From assembly GCF_051278035.1 (NCBI RefSeq), contig NZ_JBNMNU010000003.1, forward strand, positions 1-64,000: a stretch of DNA of 64,000 nt, in the 5' to 3' direction. A program made the position numbers and the translations under genes. Under the pieces are notes generated by a model, which saw nothing but the letters and a program-made list of their open reading frames with translations, was not told the DNA's origin and searched no databases. This DNA is from Clostridium_AD sp051278035. GTDB taxonomy: Bacteria > Bacillota > Clostridia > Clostridiales > Clostridiaceae. Shown here in pieces: positions 19,177 to 27,797 of this stretch (its first letter is position 1; each line of letters begins with the position of its first letter).

Positions 19177-20340
19177 TTAATTCATAATTTCAGCTTTTTT
19201 TAGAATTTCAATTGCTATGCTTCCAGCTTCTTCAGGAACTAAAACTATTGGTCCTGTACATCCCATACCACTTTCAGAATAAATTCCCTGTTTCCACAAG
19301 CACTTGCATGCGTCTTCAAGTTCTAGTATATCTATTCCATTTATAGCAAATGTAACAACTTTTTTCTTTGGCATCGAAACTTCTTCTACGTCAGCTTGTT
19401 TTTCTACTTTTTTAATGACCCTATCTATTGCTTCTCTTAAACCGGCCTTATAAGCTTTAGCAAATTCAGCTCTTGCAATTTCCAAAACATTATTTTCCGC
19501 ACAAGCAGCACAATATTTTAAAGCTTCTGCTATAAGTGGTGCTCCTGATGATCTTGAAACTATATTTACAAGTTTAGTATAGTTTTCTCCAATACCAGGT
19601 CCGTATCCAGCACCGACAGTCTCATAATTGCCTCCAGTGGTAAACGAAGCGAAAGTTTTAACTAAAAGATTACCAGTTAATGAATCACAAACCATAACAT
19701 CTGGTGTTCCGAAAAGCAAGTCATTCCCTCTCATAATGGCACCACCGTCGGTTCTTAAAGAGTCTGCAAATTTAAGATCATATCCATTGCTTTGCACTTC
19801 TTTTAATATCCTCTCAACTTGTCTTGCTCCATCTAAATTAAGTATTCCAACAGTTGGATTTTTGATACCTGTAGCTTTAGCTGTAGCAATACCAGAAATT
19901 GTATTAAGCACCATACCTTCTACTCTGTTTGTAGATGTAGTTCCAGTAGTTGTGGCTAACATCATATCAGTACCTCTACCTGGTGTTACCAGCCTTCCAA
20001 CTGTAGATACACCTATAGGGAAATCAAAATGTTGAGTAACACACCCACTTAAATAACCATTCTCTAGTAATTCCGTCATCTTTTTATGACCTTCTTCTGC
20101 AGTCGTAACTTCTATAATCTCAAAGTTTGCATCCACCTTTGGTCCTATTAAAATAATTACAAAATCTTCATATTTATTTTTAGCTATTTGTGCAGCTTTT
20201 ACCATTTCTTCTATGCCATGTTCTGATCCGAGTATAGTTAAACCAATTCTGACACTATTTTTAAATTTTCCGCTTTTTATACCGTTAGCTATATCATTAA
20301 AAACTTCAGCAATCATTTGTTTAGTTGCATCTTCACTCAT
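19177..20340 (-). CDS. grdD: Glycine reductase complex component C, alpha subunit GrdD
   Basis: With GrdC it takes the carboxymethyl group from selenoprotein A and releases acetyl phosphate. The 387 residues are PlsX-like. The conserved C-terminal GMGCTGPIV contains C361, which aligns with Cys359, the active thiol reported for the Eubacterium acidaminophilum protein. It is the last gene of the operon, 88 bases after grdC, with a GGGG-rich ribosome binding site. Confidence 0.95.
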   Translation of the reverse strand: MSEDATKQMIAEVFNDIANGIKSGKFKNSVRIGLTILGSEHGIEEMVKAAQIAKNKYEDFVIILIGPKVDANFEIIEVTTAEEGHKKMTELLENGYLSGCVTQHFDFPIGVSTVGRLVTPGRGTDMMLATTTGTTSTNRVEGMVLNTISGIATAKATGIKNPTVGILNLDGARQVERILKEVQSNGYDLKFADSLRTDGGAIMRGNDLLFGTPDVMVCDSLTGNLLVKTFASFTTGGNYETVGAGYGPGIGENYTKLVNIVSRSSGAPLIAEALKYCAACAENNVLEIARAEFAKAYKAGLREAIDRVIKKVEKQADVEEVSMPKKKVVTFAINGIDILELEDACKCLWKQGIYSESGMGCTGPIVLVPEEAGSIAIEILKKAEIMN

Positions 20341-20373
20341 ATCTACACCCCTTTTCTAAGCGACAAATTAATT

Positions 20374-20426
20374 ATTACCTGCGGTACTATTAAATCACTA
20401 CCATTACCTACGGCACTGTTAAATCA
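20374..20426. repeat. Imperfect direct repeat between grdC and grdD
   Basis: A 24-base unit beginning ATTACCT occurs at 20374-20397 and again at 20403-20426 with three differences, 29 bases apart. It fills most of the short gap between the two genes. Confidence 0.6.
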
Positions 20427-20428
20427 TT

Positions 20429-21967
20429 TTATTTATTTTTATTAATTAAATATTCAGCAAAATCTTTCATTGCGTCAGAAACCATATCCTTAACTTCATC
20501 TTTGCTAATTCCTGTTTGACTTTCTACTTTTCCTGGGTTTTTCTCAACTAAAATGGATATTCCATCAAATAAGTTAGTCATTCTACCGAGGAATAAACTT
20601 CCTTTACCTATTATCATGAAATTATTTAGAAGGCCTTCTTTAATTCGATCTATACCGTGACCTACAATAGGTACTCCTGAAGGTATGTGCCCTTGTGTAG
20701 GAGCAAATCCTGGGTAACCATGTGCCTTAATAAAAGCTGGTAACTCTTTTCTGTCTAATTGTCCTTTTTTAACTGCGAGAGCTCCAATCATTTTATAGTT
20801 TTGTGTTGGTACATCACCAGCGCCTGCAGACTCAGTTATATCTGGAGTTTGCATTTCTGGAGCATATTTATCAACATCTGTAATTTTAAGTCCAATAGAA
20901 GTTAATGGGTCAAGTACCAATGCTTCAAGTACCGCTTGTGGTGCAGCGCCATGTCCTATAGTATGTTTTCCTATTACATCAGTTCGAAGTATCGGGCTAA
21001 CTCCATCATTTTCTGATACTAGAATAGCGAATCCACCCAGGCAATCTTCAAGTACAGACAATCCCTTTTTAACGTGATCCTTACCATTCATTCCCAGTTT
21101 TGCAGTGGCTCCACCAGCAATAACTACTACATGTTTAAATATACCTGATTTAACGAGAGCTGCAGCGTTAACTATTGCATGAGTTGGAGCAGCACAAAAT
21201 CCTCTTATATCCGATCCTGTTGCACCAGTAAGTCCAACTACTTCACCCACGGCTTTAGCAATATTACCGCCGCCCCTTTGATTCATATCTCCTACAGCTT
21301 CTTCTGAGCATTCAAATATATATCCGATATCTTCTATCGGTATATCTAAGTTGTTAACTAAATGCAGTCCAGCTAAGACTCCTGAAGCCTTAACAGCTAA
21401 GTTTTCTAACATAAAATGAGCTGAAAGGTTTGGATCAAATTCGTGAGCACGTCTTACGCAACCTACAAGGTTTGTCCCTTCATATAGTCCTTCTGCACCA
21501 CTATTTTCAACAAGTTCATTTATCTTTTCTAAACTTTCTCCAACTATTTGTTCTACTTTACTGGCTATTAGTGGATGACTCGACAATTTTTCTTTTACTT
21601 TATCTGCAAAAGAATTTTCTAATAATACAAGTTCGAAAACATCTGAAATTTTCATTAAACCATAGAACTCATCTTGTGGCATAATTTCTCCAAATTTACC
21701 GAATCTATCTGCATTTTCAGTGTTTTTTCCGTACCAAGGTCTTGGCATCTCAGCCAGCTCTTCTGGAGTCATATTCCCTATATATGTTTGGTTTGGGGCA
21801 TATGCAACCACCTCTTCAAATTCTCTTAAATGACTTCCAATATCTTTTAAATACTCTGAATCAGGATTCGAATTCCTCTCTGCCGTTTGTGTTGTTCCAT
21901 TATGAATTACCATATCAGGTGTGTTAACTAAAATATAAGATGCCTTTTTTATAACTGGAAAATTCAT
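20429..21967 (-). CDS. grdC: Glycine reductase complex component C, beta subunit GrdC
   Basis: Thiolase/FabH-like partner of GrdD in forming acetyl phosphate. The ATG at 21967 gives 512 residues beginning MNFPVIKKASY, as in known GrdC proteins; a GTG two codons earlier lies too close to the AAGGAGG site. The region GFCAAPTHAIVNA near 250 holds a conserved cysteine. A hairpin separates it from grdB. Confidence 0.95.
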   Translation of the reverse strand: MNFPVIKKASYILVNTPDMVIHNGTTQTAERNSNPDSEYLKDIGSHLREFEEVVAYAPNQTYIGNMTPEELAEMPRPWYGKNTENADRFGKFGEIMPQDEFYGLMKISDVFELVLLENSFADKVKEKLSSHPLIASKVEQIVGESLEKINELVENSGAEGLYEGTNLVGCVRRAHEFDPNLSAHFMLENLAVKASGVLAGLHLVNNLDIPIEDIGYIFECSEEAVGDMNQRGGGNIAKAVGEVVGLTGATGSDIRGFCAAPTHAIVNAAALVKSGIFKHVVVIAGGATAKLGMNGKDHVKKGLSVLEDCLGGFAILVSENDGVSPILRTDVIGKHTIGHGAAPQAVLEALVLDPLTSIGLKITDVDKYAPEMQTPDITESAGAGDVPTQNYKMIGALAVKKGQLDRKELPAFIKAHGYPGFAPTQGHIPSGVPIVGHGIDRIKEGLLNNFMIIGKGSLFLGRMTNLFDGISILVEKNPGKVESQTGISKDEVKDMVSDAMKDFAEYLINKNK

Positions 21968-22025
21968 TATCACTCATCCTCCTTATTTATGTATGTGCGT
22001 ACAAAACAATTATTAAGTGTGTACA

Positions 22026-22065
22026 TAAATGGACTGGGAGACATAAAAATCCCCCAATCCATTTA
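22026..22065 (-). other. Stem-loop between grdB and grdC
   Basis: AAATGGATTGGGGGA pairs with TCCCAGTCCATTT-type sequence (about 13 base pairs with G-U pairs and one mismatch) around an A/T loop. No U-tract follows. It may set the ratio of upstream to downstream messages by limiting decay or transcription. Confidence 0.5.
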
Positions 22066-22082
22066 TTAATTACAACTAGAAA

Positions 22083-23390
22083 TTAATCTTCAAATATCTT
22101 TTGACCGTCTACTGGTGTCTGTAGAGCTACTAATGCTTTTTCCACTAATTTTCTTCTTAATTTATACTCGTCTTCCTTGCTTAAGGCAGGATTTCCGAGC
22201 GGATGAGGAATCGCTACTGTAGGTATTATTCTATTAGCACCAACCGTTACCGATACTGGAGTAATAGTACACATATGAACTACAGGTAAGCCTGCTCTTT
22301 CTATTTCTTTAACTAACGTTGCTCCGCAACGTGTGCAAGTTCCTCATGTAGATGTTAATATAACTGCATCAACACCATCAGCAATTAGTTCTCTAGCAGT
22401 ATCTTCTCCAAATTTCTTGGATGATGCAACCGCTGTACCATTACCTACTGTTGAATAGAAATATCTGTGTAATGATCCTATTTTACCTTCTTTTTCTAAA
22501 TCCCTTAACACATCTACTGGAATAACTCTATCTGGATCTTCATTGGCATATACTGGATCATGTCCACCGTGTGCTGTTTCATGAGTTTCAGACGTTAAAT
22601 TATCTATTCCTTCTATATCATATTTGCATATTTTAGAAGCACTTGATGATTCAATATGATCTGGGTTTCCTTTTGGAACTACACCACCTGATGTAACTAT
22701 TGCTATTTTAGCCTTAGTTATGTCAGCTATAGGATCACTTGGTTCAACTCTATCGAAACTAGGCATTTTGAATTCTGTAACAAATTCTTCTCCCTTTAGC
22801 TTCTTAACAAGCATATCCACTGCTCTTTTAGAACCTCTCTGTTCTGCGAAATAGTTCTTCCTGATACCTCTTTCAATATAGTTATCTTCTGATGGCATAC
22901 CTATTTCTTCACCTTTAGCGAGTTTTAATGCGAGTGATACCATTTTAGGTAATGCATCTCTCATTCCAACTGCACTCTTTTTAGTTGAAACTAGGTACAC
23001 CTGTTTTTTATACATATCAGCACCTGGATTCTCTACATACATTCCAGACATTACTGGTATATTTAATTGCTCTTTTACAGCTGTTGCCATAGCACCACAA
23101 GCAATACCATATCTTCCTGCATTAAAAGCTGGGCCTGCTATAAATAAATCAGGACTAAATTTTTTAACCATCTCTATTATTTCAGCTTGAGCCTCTTCCA
23201 TGTTTTCAGCAAAGTATGAGTCACCACAAATTATAGTAGCAACTATTTCTGCGCCACCCTTATTTAATAAACCATTTAATCCCATACCTGGTCCAACGAC
23301 ACCTTCTCTAATCTCCGGTTTAATATTTGCTTTTTCTTCTCCACCTATTCCAGCGTAAAATTGGTTAATATAATGAATGATTTTTAACAA
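22083..23390 (-). CDS. grdB: Glycine reductase complex component B gamma subunit GrdB (selenoprotein)
   Basis: Substrate-specific subunit that activates glycine and passes it to selenoprotein A. The frame continues through an in-frame TGA (22344-22346) read as selenocysteine at residue 349, in the family motif STUGTCTRCGAT; reading stops at TAA after KIFED. The start is the TTG at 23390, preceded by GGGGGAG and giving the family N-terminus MLKIIHYINQFYAGIGGEE. The 435 residues match GrdB. Without recoding it would appear as two broken genes. Confidence 0.95.
22317..22346 (-). promoter_or_regulatory. Selenocysteine codon and candidate SECIS hairpin in grdB
   Basis: Twelve bases after the UGA, CGTTGC and GCAACG form a 6-bp stem with a GGA loop (22331-22317). 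Size, distance and a loop containing GG fit the bacterial SECIS hairpin bound by SelB. The fold was read by eye. Confidence 0.7.
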
Positions 23391-23514
23391 GTATCTCTCC
23401 CCCTTTCTAACGGGAACTGACAATTTTTATAGCTATATTTCATATAAGCTAATTTATAATCGGCAATTTTTTAATGTTTATACTAATGTACATCATCTAA
23501 ATATCTTTAAGGAA

Positions 23515-23985
23515 TTAAACCGTATACTTTGAGAATTCTTCTCTAATTGGTTTTACTTCTCCTATTATTTCATCTATTTCTAAAACCATTTCCATCATTC
23601 CACACTGCTCATCGTAAATTGCAGCATCACATAGATCTTTGATTTCTGGTTCAACTACGTGGTACACCGCAAGTCCTAGTGCAATTCCTGCGAGCGGTCC
23701 AGCATATGTTGGGTCTCCTGCTGCCACTGTTTCTGCTGAAAGTCCTGATGCTTCAGCTTCTGCTCCTCCAATAATTACTACCATGTTTTCAGCACCGTAC
23801 TTCTCAGTTAGGTCTTTTACTCTTTGTTGGATCTCCAGATCCATAGCTCCAGCGGCTGTTCAGACAAAGCATTCTGTTGATGCAAACACTACTTCTGCTC
23901 CAGCAGATTTAACGCAAGCCTCTATTGCAGGACCTGGTATTCCGTCTCTATCTCCGATAACTATAGCTTTTTTTCCTTCTAACAT
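23515..23985 (-). CDS. grdA: Glycine reductase complex selenoprotein A (GrdA)
   Basis: Small selenoprotein that carries the carboxymethyl selenoether between components B and C and is re-reduced by thioredoxin. The ATG at 23985 follows GAGAGG and opens a 156-residue frame with TGA at 23860-23862. This is selenocysteine 42 in the family motif CFVUTAAGAMDLE, with C39 as the thiol partner. Length and motif match GrdA exactly. It is flanked by grdE upstream and grdB downstream. Confidence 0.96.
23829..23862 (-). promoter_or_regulatory. Selenocysteine codon and candidate SECIS hairpin in grdA
   Basis: Seventeen bases after the UGA, GGATCT and AGATCC form a 6-bp stem around GG (23842-23829). It fits the bacterial SECIS layout in distance and in having GG at the tip. 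Read by eye, not folded. Confidence 0.7.
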
Positions 23986-24094
23986 TTTTATCATCCTCTC
24001 GTTTATATATTTTAATTTATTTCTACTTCCTATCGTCTAAGGTTATTTAATTACCATTAAACTAATTTTAACAAATCACAATAAAGAAATTATA

Positions 24095-25390
24095 TTAGTA
24101 TGCTTTAGCTGTTAAATTGTTAAATCCAACTTCACTAGTTGCACCAGTTATAACTTGAATTTCAGCAAAGATAGAACCATCTGTTCCCAAACTTCCCATG
24201 TGTCCACCAGCAATTATATCAGCATATTCAATGTGACCGATTACTTTTTTCATTGGCAGAAGAGTAATTACTTCATTAGCATTTCCACCAGTTACAACAG
24301 CATCAGCATGCGGTGTTGAGTCAGCCAGTGACTGAGAACTTCCATCTTGTCCAGCATACTCATCAGTTAACAGTACAGTTTTAACTCCTTTTGCAGTTAT
24401 CTTATTACAATTCATAACAAGATCAGCATCTGGATTACCAAAACCTTCTTCCGAAATTATAGCAGCATCTGCTCCTATGAATTCAACTAATTTTGCTACC
24501 ATATTAGATGATCTTTCTTTATCTGCTAGATATACATTTTCATTAGTTATAATACATCCAATAAAGTTAATGTCCTTGCCATGTCTTTCATATAAATCTT
24601 CAATTATTGGATGATTCATATGTACATAACTTGGGTTTTTGTCACAAGCAGAAACACAATTACCACTTACTATAGCTCCATCAAATATTTCTGTAGGATA
24701 TATAAAAGTAGGTATTATTTTCTTAGCATCTACCCCATAAACATAAGTATCATGAAGTAGTCCTTGTGTCTGAAGCATATATACATACACTACTTTGGGT
24801 AATTCAGGGTACAATTTAACTTGTTCAAGTAGTGGTAATGTTTCAAAAGTTTTCACTTCATCAGGTTCAATATTTTCCCCTACTTTTCCAAGATAAATAG
24901 CAGCTTTAAAGCCTACCATCCTTACAGCCTCTTCATGATCGTGTTGTAACACTCCTTCTTTAGGCTCACATGTAATTACTAAGTTGTTTGTTTTTGAGAA
25001 AGGTGTGTATTTAGCTCCCTCTCCGCACATATCAACTATTCCTTCTTGGAATCCTACAATTTTACCAGTAGTTATAACTGCCGCTCCTTTAAGAACATGA
25101 GTCCTCCCTGAACCTACTGTACCAACCTTACTGATAAATCCTGGGAATATTCCACCACTACCACTAACCTTAACTCTTGGTTCTATAACATCTTTTACTG
25201 GAATTATTCTAACTTCTTCTCCTGGTCTTGCTATATCTAAATCAATACTTTGAAGTCTCTCATCTCCAGCAACCTCTTTTAATAATTCCTCTTGATTTAC
25301 ATAAAGAACTCCACTATCAACCTTTGTTTCTGCTCCAAACTGAATATCTTTAATAAATATGTTTCCAATTTCTAGACGCAAAACATTCAC
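24095..25390 (-). CDS. grdE: Glycine reductase complex component B alpha/beta proprotein GrdE
   Basis: Proprotein that is cut at a cysteine into two subunits, leaving a pyruvoyl group that binds glycine as a Schiff base. The 431 residues contain SGNCVSACDKN near 242-252. C245 is the probable cleavage residue, by comparison with the reported Cys242 of E. acidaminophilum; C249 is the alternative. It is 64 bases downstream of trxA and 109 before grdA. Confidence 0.94.
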   Translation of the reverse strand: MNVLRLEIGNIFIKDIQFGAETKVDSGVLYVNQEELLKEVAGDERLQSIDLDIARPGEEVRIIPVKDVIEPRVKVSGSGGIFPGFISKVGTVGSGRTHVLKGAAVITTGKIVGFQEGIVDMCGEGAKYTPFSKTNNLVITCEPKEGVLQHDHEEAVRMVGFKAAIYLGKVGENIEPDEVKTFETLPLLEQVKLYPELPKVVYVYMLQTQGLLHDTYVYGVDAKKIIPTFIYPTEIFDGAIVSGNCVSACDKNPSYVHMNHPIIEDLYERHGKDINFIGCIITNENVYLADKERSSNMVAKLVEFIGADAAIISEEGFGNPDADLVMNCNKITAKGVKTVLLTDEYAGQDGSSQSLADSTPHADAVVTGGNANEVITLLPMKKVIGHIEYADIIAGGHMGSLGTDGSIFAEIQVITGATSEVGFNNLTAKAY

Positions 25391-25454
25391 CTCCTATGAT
25401 ATTGTGTATATATCTAATAGCTTATAGCTTTTTACTATAAGCTTCAGTACCGAC

Positions 25455-25784
25455 TTATAATGTATTGTGATAATTTTTTATAAAGTTTTCCACATCGTCA
25501 AGTGAAGATATTTTATCTGCTGCTATAGTAGAAACTTTTTCTCCACCTTTATATATAATCATTGTTGGTAGACCTAAAACTTTTTGACCTATAGCTGTTC
25601 TTCTTGCTCCACCAATGTTTAAAGAAGCAAATTTAATTTTATCAGAATATTTTTCTTCTAGCGCATGTACCCCTGGCATAAGCTCTACACAAATTTCGCA
25701 TTTATCTCCCCAAAAATCAACGAATACTGATTGTTCTGATTGTAATACCTCTGCCTCAAAATTCTCTTTGTTAAGTTCTATCAT
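25455..25784 (-). CDS. trxA: Thioredoxin of the glycine reductase operon
   Basis: Supplies electrons to selenoprotein A. The 109 residues have the thioredoxin fold with the active site WGDKCEIC (C29 and C32), which differs from the standard CGPC. Operon position between trxB and grdE indicates a dedicated electron carrier. AGGAGG precedes the ATG. Confidence 0.93.
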   Translation of the reverse strand: MIELNKENFEAEVLQSEQSVFVDFWGDKCEICVELMPGVHALEEKYSDKIKFASLNIGGARRTAIGQKVLGLPTMIIYKGGEKVSTIAADKISSLDDVENFIKNYHNTL

Positions 25785-25905
25785 TATTAATTACCTCCTA
25801 ATATTTTGGTTGTTTAGCTTTATGAAATTTAATATTCATATATTACTTAGACATTTATATTATATAAAACATTTAAATTAAAACAAATAAATGTTTTATT
25901 ATAAT

Positions 25906-26832
25906 CTAGTTAAATTTTTCTTCAATATAATGTTCAGCGTGAGTCGCTGCTATTGCACCATCTGCCGCTGCTGTAATTACCTGTCTTAGCAATTTTTCTC
26001 TTATGTCTCCAGCTGCGTATACTCCTGGTATATTAGTTCTCATTTCATCATCTGTAATAACGTCGCCTCTATCATTCATATTAATCATTCCTTTAAATAG
26101 TTCTGAAATTGGAAGATATCCTATAAATACAAAGCACCCATCTACTTTTAAATCACTAAGCTCTCCTGTTTTAACATTTTTAAGAACTAAGCCTTCTAAA
26201 ATTTCTTCGCCCTTAGCTTCCACTGCTACTGTATCCCATATAAATTTTATTTTCGGGTTTTTAAAAGCTTTTTCTTGAAGTGATTTAGCTCCTCTTAGTT
26301 CATCTCTTCTATGTATTACTGTAACAGTCTCACCAAATTTAGCTAAGTATATAGCTTCAGACAAAGCTGAATCTCCACCACCTAGTACTGCAATATCTAA
26401 TTCCGTAAAGAAGTCAGCATCACAAGTTGCACAATAAGAAACACCTTTTCCTCTTAGCTCTAATTCATTTTTAAACCCACCAAGTCTTGGATAAGCTCCT
26501 GTAGCTATTATAATTGTTTTAGCTTTGTATGTTTCTTTCTTACCTTTAATTACTTTAATATCTCCCTCAAGTTCAACTTCCACAATTTCTTCTTTAGCAA
26601 ATTTTGTTCCGAATTCTTCTGCTTGCTGTTTCATTCTTTTGCTTAATGATGCTCCTGTACAATTTTCAATAGAACCCGGATAATTATCTAGTTCATCGGT
26701 AGTAGTCACTTGACCACCGTATTTTGCTCTTTCTATAATTAAAGTATCCATTCTTGATCTTGATGCATAAAGTCCAGCTGATAATCCCGCAGGGCCTCCA
26801 CCAATGATTATAGTATCGTAAATATGTTCCAT
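25906..26832 (-). CDS. trxB: Thioredoxin reductase
   Basis: FAD enzyme that passes electrons from NADPH (or another reductant) to the adjacent thioredoxin. The 308 residues have the FAD-binding GGGPAG motif (11-16), the redox pair C134 and C137 in CATCD, the second dinucleotide-binding GGGDSA motif, and the C-terminal GVYAAGDIR. It lies between grdX and trxA in the usual grd order. Confidence 0.95.
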   Translation of the reverse strand: MEHIYDTIIIGGGPAGLSAGLYASRSRMDTLIIERAKYGGQVTTTDELDNYPGSIENCTGASLSKRMKQQAEEFGTKFAKEEIVEVELEGDIKVIKGKKETYKAKTIIIATGAYPRLGGFKNELELRGKGVSYCATCDADFFTELDIAVLGGGDSALSEAIYLAKFGETVTVIHRRDELRGAKSLQEKAFKNPKIKFIWDTVAVEAKGEEILEGLVLKNVKTGELSDLKVDGCFVFIGYLPISELFKGMINMNDRGDVITDDEMRTNIPGVYAAGDIREKLLRQVITAAADGAIAATHAEHYIEEKFN

Positions 26833-26870
26833 AATTAAAACCTCCTCATTTATCCTTGAATCATGCGGCC

Positions 26871-27248
26871 TTAGTTTAATGCATGATGTATTATGTCGTA
26901 ATCTATTAGTTGAAAATCTAATAATATTTTTTCATTCCACTGCGGTGTTTTAAAATCATTCAAAAATTTTTCTGTACTCATAATACTTTCTTCTATTATA
27001 GATAACGATTGCAAATCAACTTCACGTAATTTCTCTTTCGATATGCAAATGGTTCTATAAGGTGTCTCATTAGGCTTTACACTACTCATTAAAGGATGTG
27101 TTAATAATTTATGGCCATCGTGAATATTATTCCTAACTTTTTTTAAAATATCCATCATGGACCGTTTAATAAATACTACCGTATACTTACTTTCAAATTG
27201 CTCTTTTGACATTGGATTATTGGTTACAATAATTAATGGTTCTATCAA
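26871..27248 (-). CDS. grdX: GrdX family protein
   Basis: A 125-residue protein found as the first gene of glycine, sarcosine and betaine reductase operons; no activity is established. The N-terminus LIIVTNNPMSKEQFESKY is characteristic. It starts with TTG after AGGAGAGG, since the only nearby ATG is followed at once by a stop in another frame. It is the first gene behind the glycine riboswitch. Confidence 0.88.
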   Translation of the reverse strand: MIEPLIIVTNNPMSKEQFESKYTVVFIKRSMMDILKKVRNNIHDGHKLLTHPLMSSVKPNETPYRTICISKEKLREVDLQSLSIIEESIMSTEKFLNDFKTPQWNEKILLDFQLIDYDIIHHALN

Positions 27249-27333
27249 TTCATCCTCTCCTTAACACTCTTCACGAGAAAAAAACTGGTGATTGTTATTT
27301 TTTTATCAATATAATCTAAATTTTTATAACATC

Positions 27334-27381
27334 AAAAAAGACAGGTACAAAAGCCCCATGCCTTTATACTCTGTCTTTTTT
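27334..27381 (-). terminator. Terminator of the glycine riboswitch
   Basis: AAAAAAGACAG pairs with CTGTCTTTTTT and a smaller inner stem forms around GGCATGGGG. The upstream arm is also the 3' end of the second aptamer, so ligand binding and termination can compete. Confidence 0.8.
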
Positions 27382-27571
27382 ACCTGAGAGGTTTACTCCG
27401 TCGGTGCTGTTCGCTTTCCAGAGGTATGTCCATTTTCGGTAACTTGTGCCTGAGAGATTCATATTGCATGGGCTGCAAAACTTACTCCTTCGGCTATTTT
27501 AAATTGGTTAAATCTTCATGTTTTATACTTATAAAGATTCAACATTGTTCTAATTTAAAATTATCTCCCTA
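27366..27571 (-). ncRNA. Tandem glycine riboswitch
   Basis: Two aptamers in series. The first has GGGAGAT, GCCGAAGGAGTAAG and CTCTCAGGCA. The second has ACCTCTGGAAAGC, CACCGACGGAGTAAAC and CTCTCAGGTA followed by AAAAAAGACAGAG. Order and linker agree with the gcvT riboswitch known from Bacillus and Vibrio. It stands before grdX and the entire glycine reductase operon; glycine is expected to favour read-through. Confidence 0.93.
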
Positions 27572-27623
27572 AAATATCATCCATTTATATATTAAGTTTT
27601 ATTTTTAACAATCATTTATCTCT

Positions 27624-27652
27624 ATTATATACTATTTTTCTTACAACAACCA
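27624..27652 (-). promoter_or_regulatory. Candidate promoter of the glycine reductase operon
   Basis: On the minus strand TATAAT (27629-27624) is an exact -10 box with GGTTGT about 16 bases upstream as a poor -35. Transcription would start about 45 bases before the first aptamer. The rest of the gap to the next gene (27653-27797) is AT-rich, and I see no other feature there. Confidence 0.5.
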
Positions 27653-27797
27653 TGTTTTTTAAATATTTTCTATTTGTTTTTTCTATAGCAATGATACAAA
27701 TATCAAATAGTTCGCTATTTATTTATCATCTACGCAAATCTTAAAAAAGATATAACTCTAATAATTGTATTTTGTATAATAAACTTTTTAATAAACC

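Noticed and set aside
19628..20035. Open frame of 135 codons opposite grdD
   Set aside because: Antisense shadow of a conserved enzyme.
22083..22274. Separate 63-residue gene after the larger part of grdB
   Set aside because: It is the C-terminal end of GrdB beyond the selenocysteine codon, in the same frame.
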